Assembly (NCBI GenBank): GCA_036873135.1
Contig: JAPTYO010000022.1
Location: 8,833,785 to 8,897,784, forward strand
Source: Clarkia xantiana subsp. parviflora
Taxonomy: Eukaryota > Streptophyta > Magnoliopsida > Myrtales > Onagraceae
Length of the DNA stretch: 64,000 nucleotides
Reading direction: 5' to 3'
Position 1 is the stretch's first letter. The number at the start of each line of letters is the position of its first letter. Positions 9,883-21,240 of the stretch are shown here, in pieces. Under the pieces are notes generated by a model that saw only the letters and a list, made by a program, of their open reading frames with translations, ran no database searches and was not told the origin of the DNA. Made by a program: the position numbers and the translations under genes.

Positions 9883-10040
9883 CCCTAACCGTGGGTGTTG
9901 GATCACTTTTACCGTCTTCGAATTTTCAGGAGCTCTCTACAACTTTCGCGAATTCAAGCTCTTGCGATTCCGAAGACCTTAGTGTTTTTCCGATCATCTT
10001 CCCGGCAACGCCCAGTTCATTCCTTCAACCTCCAATCGTC

Positions 10041-12720
10041 ATGTCTGGTAAGGATTTCTTTCGTTGCTTGCTCATCTTTTTCTTATTTGCAGCTTTCTGA
10101 AAATCCCAATGTGCCTTCCTTGCCATTGCTACTTTTCAGATAGTGGATCTAGCTCTGAGGGAAGAAAGCCCTTCAACTTTGATTATGCTCTGAATGAAAT
10201 CTCCAGCACCGCTTATGATGCAGCTCTCCGGGAGGGATGCATCACTTCTACTTGGGAACCTCGTTTCCCGTATCCCTGGCCTCGCCCCTCGGGTAACCTT
10301 GAGGTTACTCGTCCCCGAAAAGGGGAGTTATTTGTCTCTACGGGGCAAGTATCAGCGGGGATTAGGTTCGCTTTCTGTGGCAGTTTGGTCGAGATGTGTC
10401 AGCATTATAAGACGCATCCGACCACCTTCTCTCCCCACGCCATACGTCTGTGGAACGCCTTCCAGGTCCTCTGCTTTCGTCAGAAGTGGGTGTACAGCCT
10501 CAAGCTTTTCAGGACCTTCTACGGGATGAAGTGCAACAAGGCGGGGGTTTGCGCCTTCTACCCCCAGATGCCGAAGTGGAATAAGACGCAACTCGGGTTG
10601 TGTAACTATACTACTGACACCTGGAAGGTGGCCAAGGGTCGGGGACTCCTGGTCGACACGGGGTCCGACAACAGCGGTTGGAAAAGGAGCTACTTCTTCA
10701 TTCAACACTCTTCGATCCCATGGCCCCGATGGGAGGTGGAAGCAGACTCTCCTCCTGCCTTCCACACCTATACTAACGAAGATTTCCAAACTCTTCAACT
10801 CATCCAGCTCTACCGATGGGGGGAGTCCTACACTCCCCTCGACGCCAATTCTCTCGTGGAGCGGGACCTGGTGAACGCCGGGATCCGACTCCTCAATATA
10901 ATCTCTAGGGGGCAGCTTTTCGACGGCCCCTCCAATGTGGTTCCTTGGGTACATCTCTGACTCTTTTTCTTCTACTGTTTGCAGCCAAGAAGGTATCCGT
11001 GCTGACCAATCTGTTCCTTAAGTAGGGGGAGACCGACGCTGTTCGCCCTTCGCGGAAGAGGAAGTCCGCCAAGAAGGCTGCTGCTCCGTCGGGATCTCCT
11101 TCTGCGGAGCAGCGGAAGCGGAAGCGTGTGGAGGTGGACCAGCTCTTCGACGTCCAGAACGCTGAAGAAGGTAAAAAGCTCCGTCTCGCTATTAAATCGT
11201 ACAGGAGGATGGTCCCGAAGGATTTGATTCCTTCAACCATGGAGGCCCGCATTGCTGACGTCAAACGAGTCCTTCGAGGGGAAATTCCTCGTGTCCTGAA
11301 GGCGGGCTACTACAATTACCACGGGAAGGACCAATATGTCTCCCGACGTATTGTTTGGTGTAAGAATCCTGATGAACTCCCTGATTACATTTCTGAAGCC
11401 TCTTGTCCTCTAGGTGCAGGTCGTTCAGGAACTCCATCGGGCACCGAAGCTTCCGCGGGTGCACCACCCTCAACAGGGGCGCCTCCCTCAACTGGGGAGA
11501 AAACCCCGACCGGCGAACAATTTCGTCGGGTGGAGACCTTGGACTCCTCCGAGGAGACTGATGAGGGTGGCTCCCTTCGTCATCGTCGGAGGACGGGGCA
11601 GTCCCCCTTGAAACCAATCTCTTAGGGGGTGCCCCCCTCATCTTCTCCGCAGCAGCGACGTCTCCCATCCACGAGTTCACTCCTTCCCCCGCCCGGGTCG
11701 AGCCGGAGGCGCGCCCCTCCACGACTCGTGCTGGCCCTCCCCCTCTCCCTCTCGACGGGAGTTTCTATAGGGCCTTTGACCCCGCGCAGGTGGATGCTCC
11801 CTGGACCCCAATCCAAACATTGCAAGGGGTCCAGCTTCGACAAGGGGATGCCCATGAAGAACTGGCTCTGCATCTGCTGGCAGGCTCGATCCGGCCCACT
11901 ATGCGGTATCCGATTTCCATGAATCGGGAGGCGATGCGTCGGGATGTTCGAGAGATGTACCTGCGTCGGATAGAGGTAAAACTTTGCTTTTCTTTCTTCA
12001 TTGGTAAGGCTGGTTGTTTGATCATTAACACTTTTCTTTCTTCTATCGTAGGAGCTCGGGGACTTCAACCGTCTTTTTGGGTACCTCTTTGCCTATGATG
12101 AGTCCCGAGAGCGGGACCGGGCGACCATTGCCAAGCTTAAGGAGGATCTTGCGGCCTCCAAATCTTCGCGGGGGAAACTTGCCAAGGAGCAGGCCATCCT
12201 TGACCGAAAGGTTCAAGACCTTCTAAAGCAGGTTGGCGACTTCGAGGGGCTCCTGAAGCGGGAGCGACAGGAGCGGTAGACTGCTGAGAACAAGCTGGTC
12301 CTCGAGAAGAAGGCTCTGGAGGAGCAAGTCGCGGGGGTTCCTGCGCAGCTGGTCGCGGCCGAGGTCAAGGGCCGGGAGGATTATCGGAGGTCTGAAGACT
12401 TCCAGGCTGATGCTGTGAAGTTCTTCGGCGCGGAGGTGGAGAACACTTTCTTCAATGCGGTTGAGGAGCTCCACCTGGAGTATGGCGACGCCATCAACTT
12501 CGATAAGTCTCCTTCTCTCGCTCCCTTTGCGAAGAAATACTTTGCTCTTTCGGAGGAGAGTGATGGGGGGAGTACTCCCGCAATTGTCGAAGATGCAGCA
12601 GAGCTTCCAAGTGCTGATGCCCCGATAGTCGATCCTCCCGCGGCCGACCCTGTGGAGCCTTCTGCCACCGATCTCGTGGACCCAGCTCCCGCAGATGTCA
12701 CTGACAAGGACCAAGCCTAA
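10041..12720 (+). pseudogene. A antisense gene, four exons (transposon-protein domain plus coiled coil)
   Basis: Model: exon 1 10041-10047 (ATGTCTG), intron 10048-10139 (GTAAGG...TTTTCAG), exon 2 10140-10948 (809 nt), intron 10949 to 10984 or 10989, exon 3 to 11975, intron 11976-12051 (GTAAAA...CGTAG), exon 4 12052-12720. Exon 2 (GIRFAFCGSLVEMCQHYK, FSPHAIRLWNAFQVLCF, WPRWEVEAD) resembles the plant 'putative gypsy type transposon' family (PF04195-like, from memory of the pattern). Exon 3 has a KRKSAKK/RKRKR basic patch suited to nuclear entry and a Pro/Thr-rich linker. Exon 4 is a heptad-rich coiled coil ending in an acidic Pro/Asp tail and DKDQA. Stops lie at 11023, 11623 and 12277, and a frameshift lies after 11625. 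The role is unknown; a structural or regulatory protein of the element is more likely than a transposase. Confidence 0.7.
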
Positions 12721-12889
12721 CTGCTTATCTTTAAAGTCCTTGTATTTTCCTCGCTTTTGTAATCGTCGGGCCCTTGAGCCCTTATCAATTATCAGACTTT
12801 CTTAGTTCCGATTTTTTCGATGCACTTCTCCAAGTGGCTTTACTATACTTGCTTGGGTCGATACCTCGATACTTAAGACATTCCCGTAC

Positions 12890-13497
12890 ATCACTCAAGA
12901 CGATTTACTAACTTGCACCACCTAAGGTGACTTACCATCATGCACCACTTAAGGCGGCTTTTCAATACTTATAATAAATCCAAAAACATGCATCACTTAA
13001 GACGACTTAATCTGGCGTGTCGCTTAAGACGACTTTTCAATACTTAGAATAAATCTAAGAATCATGCATCACTCAAGACGACTTTTTCGTGCATCACTTA
13101 AGACGACTTAATTCTTATGCACCACTCAAGGCGACTTGGTATCGTGAACCACCTAAGACGACTTTTTAGTACTTAGAATAAATCTAAGAATCACGCCCCA
13201 CTTAAGGCGACTTTTCTCGTGCACCACTCAAGGCGACTTTTCTCGTGCACCACTCAAGGCAACTTTATAATACTCAGAGTAAATCTAAGAACAATTCTGA
13301 TCGGAAGCAACCTCTTTATTTATTGATGGCACAAAATTGGCTTACATCGAATTTAAACGATAAACAACATACACCACTTAAGGCGGTTTTAGATCGGGCA
13401 CCACTTAAGGCGACTTTCATCGGGCACCACTAAAGGCGACTTTCATCGGGCACCACTTAAGGCGACTTTCATCGGGCACCACTTAAGGCGACTTTCA
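12890..13497. repeat. A minisatellite between antisense gene and pol
   Basis: Irregular copies of CACCACTTAAGGCGACTTT, interspersed with AGAATAAATCTAAGAATC. The last copies (about 13430-13497) are regular (CATCGGGCACCACTTAAGGCG). Sense and antisense coding frames both end at its borders (13498 and 12720). Confidence 0.9.
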
Positions 13498-16023
13498 TCA
13501 AGCATGGTGTTTCTTCAAGTGTTCGCCACTAAAAGAATGCTTCAATACTCTGCCATCGAGGTCTTCCAATTTGTACGCATTTGGAACTGGCATCCCCACG
13601 ACCTTATAAGGTCCTTCCCATTTTGGTGACATCTTGTTGATTCGATCCAAAAGGGTAAACTCGTTGCGACGCCAAACTAGCTCCCCGACGAAGAATTGTC
13701 GGGACTTAACTCGCTGATTGTAATACCTGGCCGTCGCCAAACGCATTCGAGCTTGGACTTCATCGGCTTCCCGCCTCTTCTCTTCGAGTAAGTCCAAGTC
13801 CAGACGTCTTATCTCATCATTCGTCAGAGGCTCGTAATATCTCATCCGATGAGACGCCACAGCTACTTCCACGGGGGCAACAACCTCCGTGCCATAAACG
13901 AGGCCAAACGGAGTCTCCCCCGTTGATCGTTTGGGTGTCGTTCTAACAGCCAAAAGCACGTTTTCCAGTTCGTTCAGCCACTTGCCCTTCAAGGCATAGA
14001 CCCTCTTCTTCTTTAGGCCATCCATCACGATTTTGTTGGCTGATTCCACCTGGCCATTAGTCTGAGCATGGCGCACGGAAGCTGTCCGATGCTCAATGTT
14101 CAACTCCTCCAGATACTCCTTCACCTGAGAGCCGTTAAACGGTGGACCATTGTCGCTGATCACCACCTTAGGAATCCCGTATCTGGTCACAATATGGGTC
14201 TGGAGGAACTTGACGATCTGGTTCCCCGTCGTTCTGGCCAACGCCTTTGCCTCTATCCATTTTGAAAAATAATCGATAGCTACAAGTATATACTTACATT
14301 AACCTTGTGCTTGTGGAAGAGGTCCCACCAAGTCGATGCCCCATTGCGCGAAGGGCCAAGCACTCTTGATGGATGTCAGATTGGCAGCCGGAGCCATGAT
14401 GCTCGGGGCGTACCTCTGGCACGCGTCACAGGATCGGACCAACGCCGTCGCTTCCTTGCTCATCGTAGGCCAATAATAGCCCAAGTTCAGCACTTTCCTC
14501 ATAATGGATCGAGCCCCTTCATGACAAGCCGCGACCCCTTCATGCACCTCCTTCAGGATTCGATTTGTGTCGGGCTCTGCCACACACTTCAAGTACGGAG
14601 TCGAGAACCAGCCCTTCTTGTATATCTGATTGTCCAGCACCACGTAATTAGCCGCGATCCGACGTATCCTGTCAGCTACTACTTTATCATCGGGGACTGC
14701 CCCCGTAGTCAGGTATGCGACTATCGGGGTCATCCAAGTGGGCTCCTCCTCCGATCTTGCTTCAATGGCACATACTTGTGTCGGGTCGGTGGTCGATAAG
14801 ATCACCTTCTCCAAGAAATGCACCTTCCGATTTTCTTCCAAGGGTGCCCCCAGGGCAAATTTGCTCAAGGCGTCTGCCTCTACGTTTTCCTCCCTCGGGA
14901 TTGCCTCGATGTCGAAGCTTTTAAACCTCTCCTTCAAGGTTTGTACCTCGTGTTGGTACTTCTTCATTATCGGGCTCCTCGCTTCGTACCGCCCTTGAAC
15001 CTGGTTTACGATTAAAGCTGCGTCACACTTCACTCTCAAGTGATCGACTCCAGTGCCTTTAGCAACTTTCAGGCCCGTGATAAGAGCCTCATACTCCGCT
15101 TCGTTGTTTGTGGCCTTGAATGTTAAAGCCAAGGCGTATCGTAGCGGCTCACCTCCACCCGGTGGTATTAACAAAAAGCCTGCTCCTGATCCATCCGAAC
15201 TCGAGGAGCCATCCGTGTACATCTCCCAAGTATTTTCCTCATTTGGCTGTTCTGATTGCTCTGCCCTCTCTGGTTGTTTTTCTGTTGGGACCTCCATGAT
15301 TGCCCCCTCTACAGGGCCCGCTTCTTCTAGATCGGGGGCTGTAGATTCTGCTATGAAATCCGCCAATGCCTGGCCCTTAATGGCCGTTCTTGGAGCAAAG
15401 TGTATGCGAAACTCACTAAGCTCTACTGCCCATTTTACTAATCTCCCCGATGCATCTGGTCGGTTCAAAAAATGCTTCAAAGGCTGGTTCGTCAACACAG
15501 TGATCTCGTGTGCCTGGAAGTAAGGCCTTAGCTTCCGAGCAGTAATAATCAAGGCAAAGAGATACTTCTCAACCGGAGGATAATTCAATTCAGATTTGGC
15601 AAACGCCTTGCTTACATAATAGACGGGGACTTGATTACCCTCGACAACCTTCACTAATACAGAGCTAATGGCAAATTCAGAAACAACCAAGTAAAGATAG
15701 AGCAGCTCGCCTGGAACCGGTTTCGCCAACGGCGGGAGGGTGCGGAGGTGCTGCTTGAGTGCTTGGAACGCTTCTTCACACTTGGCGGTCCATTCAAACT
15801 TCTTGTTGGCCCTCAGAACTTCGAAAAATGGCATTGATCGATCGCTTGCTTTGGACAGGAAGCGATTCATTGCAGCTAGTCGGCCATTCAGCACTTGCAC
15901 CTCCCGATGGTTTATCGGAGACTGCATCTCCTCAATCGCCCTCAGCTTCTCGGGATTCACCTCAATTCCTCTCTGGCTCACCATAAAGCCCAGAAATTTT
16001 CCTGAGTGACTCCGAAGGCGCAT
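13498..16023 (-). pseudogene. A pol, C-terminal part: RT end, RNase H, aRH, integrase
   Basis: From 16023 the frame reads the RT thumb (GFMVSQRGIEVNPEKLRAIE), a first RNase H lacking an obvious DEDD set (ELLYLYLVVSEFAISSVLVK) and then the aRH (MYTDGSSSSDGSGAGFLLI, TNNEAEYEALITGL). Integrase follows with its HHCC site (REVHEGVAACHEGARS, CDACQRYAP) and core (GIDLVGPLP; VVISDNGPPFNGS; RHAQTNGQVESANK). It ends WEGPYKVVGMPVPNAY...HLKKHHA at 13498. One nonsense codon (TAA at about 14299-14301, where relatives have Gln) splits an otherwise continuous frame. One extra Lys codon near 14010 is in frame. The protein would reverse-transcribe the RNA and integrate the DNA copy. Confidence 0.9.
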
Positions 16024-16062
16024 TTCGTCGGGTTTAAGCGAACTTGATGAAGCCTCATCCGT

Positions 16063-19000
16063 TCAAACGCTATGGATAGGTTGTCGGGACTTCACCAGCA
16101 TATCGTCCACGTAAGCCTCCATGGTCTCTCCCAGCATATCTCCGAACAGCTTATTCACCATCCGCTGATAGGTTGCCCCCGCATTGATTAACCCGAAAGG
16201 CATGACATCGTAGTGATAGATGTCACTGTCCGCATAAAACGCTATGTGAGGAGCGTCCTCCTTAGCCATCTTGATCTGGTTGTAGCCCGAATACGCATCC
16301 ATGAAGCTCAACAGTTCATGTCCCGATGTGGCATCCACCAGCTGGTCGATTCTCGGGAGCGGGTAACAGTCCTTCGGGCAAGCTTTATTCAGGTCGTGGA
16401 AATCCACACACATCCGCCATTTCCCATTAGTCTTCTTCACCAGCACCGGATTAGCGACCCACGTCTGGAATCGGAGCTCTTTAATAAACCCAGCATCGAG
16501 CAACCTGCCCACCTCCTGTTGGATCGCGATCTTCTTGTCTGTGCCCATCGGACGCCTTTTCTGCGTGATAGGTTTGATCGCGGGATCTATCTTCAGCTCG
16601 TGTACGATCACATCGGGGCTGATTCCTGGCATATCGCTCGGGGACCAGGCAAACAGCTCCTTGAACTTTTTCAGCAGGTCGATCAACTCTCGGGCTGTCT
16701 CTTCGGTCAAAGCAGACCCGATTTTCACCTTCCTCTGGGGTCCGTCGATCTCAACTTCTTTTAGATCTTCTATGGGGGCGGGACGCCCAAACTCCTCTCT
16801 AGGATCTGTATCAGTCTGGAGGACAGTCATGGCCTCTCGCCTCCTCCTTCGGGTGGCGTTAACATAACATTTTCGGGAAGCCACCTGGTCGCCCTTGACC
16901 TCTCCGACTCCGTGGTCGGTCGGGAACTTCATCTTTTGGTGAACAGTCGAGGCAACTGCCATTAGGGGGTTGATTGTAGTTCTCCCGATGATTGCATTGT
17001 AAGTCCCTGCGGAATCAGCTACCACAAACTCGACGTTCCTTCTTTCTGATTTCCACCCGCTGCCAAACTCCACTGGCAAGGTGATCACCCCTAGCGGATA
17101 GGAGGTGGAGCCAGAGAAGCCGACCATCGGGAAATTCGCCTCCTTCAGGTCTTTCTTCGTTTTTCCCATAGCCTCCAGCGCGTCCATGAATAGAATATCG
17201 GAGGAGCTCCCTCCGTCGATCAGAATTCGCTTCACCTCGTACCCGTCTACATCCAAGGTCACAACCAAGGCGTCATCGCGCGGAGTCTCCACGCCTATGA
17301 GATCCTCTGACAAAAAGGAGATCACCATCTCTTCTTTCAGGGTCCAGGATCGGGACCTCTTACCCAGCACCACAGCCGTAGGAATTCTAGAGGCGTAAAC
17401 CTCTCGAGAGGACGAGGTATCACCTCCAGCAGCGAATCCTCCGTGAATCACGTTGATGGTGCCCCGTCGTTCTTTGCGGGCGCCGGACGGCTCCGGGTCG
17501 GACCTCTTCTTCTTTGGGGACCGATCGCGGGATCGAGAACGGGACCGCGATCGGGACCGAGAGCGGGATCGACACCGCTTATCCCCGACGAACTCCTTGA
17601 GCTTCCCCTTCTGGATCAGCTTTTCGATCTCTTTCTTCAGCTCCCGACAATGGTTGGTGTCGTGACCATTTGCGCGGTGAAATCGGCAGTAGCGATCCGT
17701 GCGGGATCTCAAGAATTCTCCATCCTTCTTTGGGGGATACCTGGAGATACCTTGTCGTTCCATGACCGTTAGTACCTCCGCCATGGAGCAGTTTAGTGGA
17801 ATGTCGAGATCCTCCCGCTTGTCCTTCCTTGAGGAACGCCTATCATCTCTCCGATCAGAGCGGCCTCGATTCCGACTGTTCTCAGGTTTACTCTTTGACT
17901 TACGATCGTCGGAAGGTTTAACCGACCGTTTCCCTTTATTCGACTTCGGGGGCTCCAGTTCTCCAGCGGCTATCTTCGTTTCCTGGACATCGATTTGCCG
18001 TTTCACCCTCTTCTGTAGTGCCTCCATATTCCACACAGCCTTCTCAGCCACGCTGTGCATTAGATCGGAACCGTAGGGGGCCGTTAGGTTCCGAATGAAG
18101 GTACGGATGGTCTCACCCTCCGAGATCTCCTCATCAATCTCCGCCACACTGGCAGTGTACCGCTGGTAATAGTGCGCCAGCGATTCGTCGAGCCTCTGTA
18201 CCACCTGGGTAAGGGACCTCACACTCTTCAGCAATCGTCTACGACCCTGGTACTGCTGAATGAACCGGTCGTGCATATCTGCCCAGCAAGTGATGCAGCC
18301 TGGGGGCAGACTAAAGAACCAAGTCAGGGCTCTTTCCCCAAGTGTGTTCGGGAACAGCGTACACACTATATCTTCATTCGGGGCTCTTCCCAGACACGCC
18401 ATGAGGTGTTTCTGGACATGACGAACCGGATCTCCTTAACCATCGTATTCCTTTATTGTGGGGATACCTAATCCTGGCGGGACTAGGGTGTCTATGAGTC
18501 GAGGGACGAAGGGATGAGTAGATCGATCCCTCAGCTCCGACATCAGCGGCTTCTGCTCTCTCATGCAGATGTTCACGATCTTTACCACCTGATCGGGGGT
18601 GATGGGACCATTCAGGGGAATGGTCCTGTGCTGTATTGGTCCCGGCCCATCAACTACGAATCTCTCCGGCTGGACGGACTCTCCATTCCTGTTCTGGCCT
18701 CGGGGTTGAGCCTCCCGCACGTTCCGAACCTCTGCTGGTGGGGATGCTTCTTCCAGCAGGGGCATCTCCTCTTGCCTCCTCGCAGCCTCTCTCCGATCCA
18801 AGAGAGCCTCCACGGCTGCCAAAAACATCGGCATGGCTTCCGCCACAGCCCTCGTCAGGTCCGCAGCTGGGGGAGTCTCCTGCTCCAAATTCCCCTGGTG
18901 CTGAGCAGCAACATCTTCGGGACCTTCATTATGCCCCCCTGTCTGGGAGAGCTCAGCAGCGGGATGGTTCTGGTTTTCCTCCTGTTCTGGTAGTGAATTC

Positions 19001-19086
19001 AGAGTCGTCGAAGCGGGATGACGGGAACCACCAGATTGTCCTTGCCTTCTTTGCTTGCCAGCCGCCATTGAACGAGTAGAAGGCAT
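16063..19086 (-). pseudogene. A gag-protease-RT N-terminal part
   Basis: It starts at 19086 (MPSTRSMAAGK), 18 nt inside the primer site. The conserved Gag block VVDGPGPIQHRTIPLNGPIT is followed by a stop at about 18436-18438. The capsid (GERALTWFFSLPPG, ESLAHYYQRYTASV), knuckle CRFHRANGHDTNHC, RS run (about 17520-17580) and protease loop ILIDGGSSSDILF then lie in one frame. RT has FHDLNKACPKDCYPLPRID, FMDAYSGYNQI, MPFGLINAGATYQRMV and the catalytic AYVDDML. After VKSRQ about 26 bp are missing, and one further base is lost near 16010, which breaks the frame into the downstream segment. No frameshift signal separates gag from pol; the ancestor was a single polyprotein. Confidence 0.9.
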
Positions 19087-19103
19087 ATCAGCTTTTTGTT
19101 AGT

Positions 19104-19121
19104 TTCCCACAGACGGCGCCA
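19104..19121 (-). other. A primer-binding site
   Basis: TGGCGCCGTCTGTGGGAA on the - strand, 1 nt inside the 5' LTR. It is identical to the sites of C, E and F. Confidence 0.88.
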
Positions 19122-19122
19122 A

Positions 19123-19858
19123 TGTTGGATCACGGCGGAACTCCGGTACGATCTTTGACGGCGATCCTAGCTCCTTCGCTCCACGCAATCCTACAAGAGG
19201 GGATAGACCGGGCGGTGACCCAGAATCCCTCTCCGATGCTTAAATGAGTCTCTTGTACGGACTGGCAAGCAGTAATCTCAAGTAATGTAATTCAACTTAA
19301 TCCATCTGAGATGACCTCTTGCCCTTTTATAGGCGAAGATGTACCTCAGTTACCTGGTGAACCGTTAGGGGTGGTTAGCCCGTATCCCGCGTATCTCGGG
19401 TGTGATCCCGCCTATCTAGGCCATGATCTCGCTTATCTCGGCCACGCCCCGCGTATCTCGGCCACGCTACGTTTATCTTAACCACGTTCAGCGTATCTCG
19501 GCCACGCCCCGCGTATCTCGGCCACGCCCCGCGTATCTCGGCCTTATCCTCTGATAGTGAGTCCCGACTAACGTCAGGAACTTCAGAGTTATCTTGTTGT
19601 GTCACCGCTCGGGGCCCCTCGTCATCGTGACAGGGCCTATTGTTCTCAGGGATTCATCATCGGGGCCTACTCAGAGGCATCTTGTCGGGAGCGTTCAGCT
19701 CGCTTGTCAGGTCCGACTCTGTCGGGACCTCTCATCCTCGGATTCCCTTCGTCGGGATCCTTAGCCTGGGCCATCTTGGCCTTCGTTTGGGGCCCACCGG
19801 GCCTATTTTCCGTTTCCTCACCGTTAGTATGGCCTAACGGCTGTAGTCGAACCCATCA
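19123..19858 (-). repeat. A 5' LTR (736 bp)
   Basis: It matches 8818-9493 with a handful of substitutions plus extra repeat units (about 19460-19540, including ACGTTTATCTTAACCACG). TATAAAA on - is at 19325-19331. GTTCC (19859-19863) follows as the target duplicate. Confidence 0.92.
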
Positions 19859-21240
19859 GTTCCCAAATAGGGGGGCATCATGACAATCACGAGGATTCCG
19901 TTCGAAACTCATTGGAGGACAGGGAAGAGATCCCGAGGAAGGACCAGGATGCTCCTACAAAGGTGGACTTGGCAAAGTCTGTGATGGATGCCATGCCGAT
20001 ATTCCTGGAGACTATGGAGGCTCTCTTGGACCGAAGGGAGGCTGCCAAGAAGAAGGAGGAAGAGTTTCCTCCGCCTCCGCCGAGGGAGAATCGGGACGGG
20101 CAGGAGGCCCAACATGAGCACCAGGACAAGGGCAAGGAGCCCGCTCAGTCGGAGCAGTTCGTGATTGATGGGCCTGGACCGGTGCAGCATAGGACCATCC
20201 CTCTTAATGGTCCTATCACCCCCGACCAGGTGGTGAAGATCGTGAACATCTGTTTGGGGGACCAGAAGAAGATGATGTCGGAGCTGAGGGATCGATCCAC
20301 TCAACCCTTTGTCTCCCGATTGGTGAACACCACTGCCCCGCCAGGACTTGGTATCCCGACAATAAAGGAGTATGATGGCGAGGGAGATCCAGTTCGCCAT
20401 GTCTAGAAGCATGTTATGGCTTGTCTAGGTAGAGCCCCGGATGACGATATAGTGCGCGTTCTGTTCCCGGCCACACTTGGTGAGATGGCCCTGACGTGGT
20501 TCTTCAGCCTTCCTCCAGGGTGCATATCTACCTGGACCCAGATGCATGATCGTTTCCTCCAGCAGTACCAGGGCCGTCGGCGTCTCCTGAAAAGCGCGAG
20601 GTCCCTGGCTGAGGTGGTACAGAGGCCCGATGAGTCGCTGGCGCATTATTACCGGAGGTACACTGCAGCGTGGCCGAGATTGATGAGGAGATGTCGGAGG
20701 GAGAGACCATCCGCACCTTCATTCGGAACCTGACAACACCATATGGTTCTGACCTGATGCACAGCGTGGCTGAGAAGGCTGTGTGGAACATGGAGGCGCT
20801 GCAGAAGAGGGTGAAGCAGCAAATCGACCTACATGAGTCGAAGATAGCTGCCGGAGAGCTCGATTCTCCGAAATCGAACAAGGGGAAGCAGTCGTTCAAG
20901 CCCTCGGACGATCGCAGGAGGAAAGATTAACCCGAGAGCAGTCGGGGTCGTGGCCGCTCCGATCGGAGGGAAGACAAGCGTCCCTCTAAGTCGGACAAGC
21001 GGGAGGACCGTTACACTCCTCTCATTTGCTCCATAGGTGCTGTGTTGGCGGTGATTGATCGACAGGGTATCACCAGGTACCCCCCGAAGAAGGATGGAGA
21101 GTTCAAGGAAGCCCGCACCGATCGTTATTGTCGTTTCCATCGCGCCAGCGGTCACGACACTAACCACTGTCGGGAATTGAAGAAGGAGATTGAGAAGCTG
21201 ATCCAGAAGGGGAAGCTCAAGGAATTTGTGGCTGGGCAAC
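19859..21240 (+). pseudogene. B gag, main part (capsid and zinc knuckle)
   Basis: It resumes B's gag frame after A. The block VIDGPGPVQHRTIPLNGPIT lies at about 20161-20220, the capsid GEMALTWFFSLPPG at about 20485-20525 and the knuckle CRFHRASGHDTNHC at about 21127-21170. Lesions: TAG at about 20404 (after VRHV), one base lost near 20667 in TASVAEID, and TAA after DDRRRKD (about 20928). Only that one indel occurs in the whole of B's gag-pol; the rest are stops. The RS-rich linker starts at its end. Confidence 0.85.

Larger units (their letters stand above)
8818..19858 (-). mobile_element. Element A: near-complete Tat-type element inside B's gag
   Basis: An 11.04-kb element with both LTRs (8818-9493 and 19123-19858), primer site, purine tract, full gag-pol order, minisatellite and antisense gene. 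Flanking pentamers GTTCT (8813-8817) and GTTCC (19859-19863) are the target duplicate with one change. Gag-pol is almost one continuous frame with only a few lesions: a stop at about 18438, two small deletions near 16030-16075 and a stop at about 14301. The antisense gene has three stops. It belongs with F in one subfamily (Gag starts MPSTRSMAAGK; LTR with CGTATCTCGGCCACG repeats). Confidence 0.92.

Noticed and set aside
10064..10139. Open frame upstream of exon 2 (MLAHLFLICSF...) considered as the start of the A antisense protein
   Set aside because: The equivalent upstream sequence in B, C and E is a different frame and residues (MPFLAM...). It is the intron: GTAAG donor after ATGTC(T/C)G and a pyrimidine-rich CAG acceptor are conserved in all copies.
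10352..10954. 200-codon frame on the - strand opposite exon 2 of the A antisense gene
   Set aside because: It is a shadow of a constrained, GC-rich coding exon; the equivalent shadows in B, C and E differ in length and residues.
17520..17580. Regular CGATCCCGTTCCCGGTC repeats considered as a CRISPR-like or regulatory array
   Set aside because: They are the codons of the RS-dipeptide run, in frame in several elements; there are no spacers, and the source is a plant nuclear genome.
13498..19086. RT plus protease considered as an integrated pararetrovirus
   Set aside because: LTRs, target duplicates, primer sites, an integrase with HHCC and DDE residues and a lineage-typical second RNase H identify LTR retrotransposons. 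No movement protein or virus-type coat was seen.
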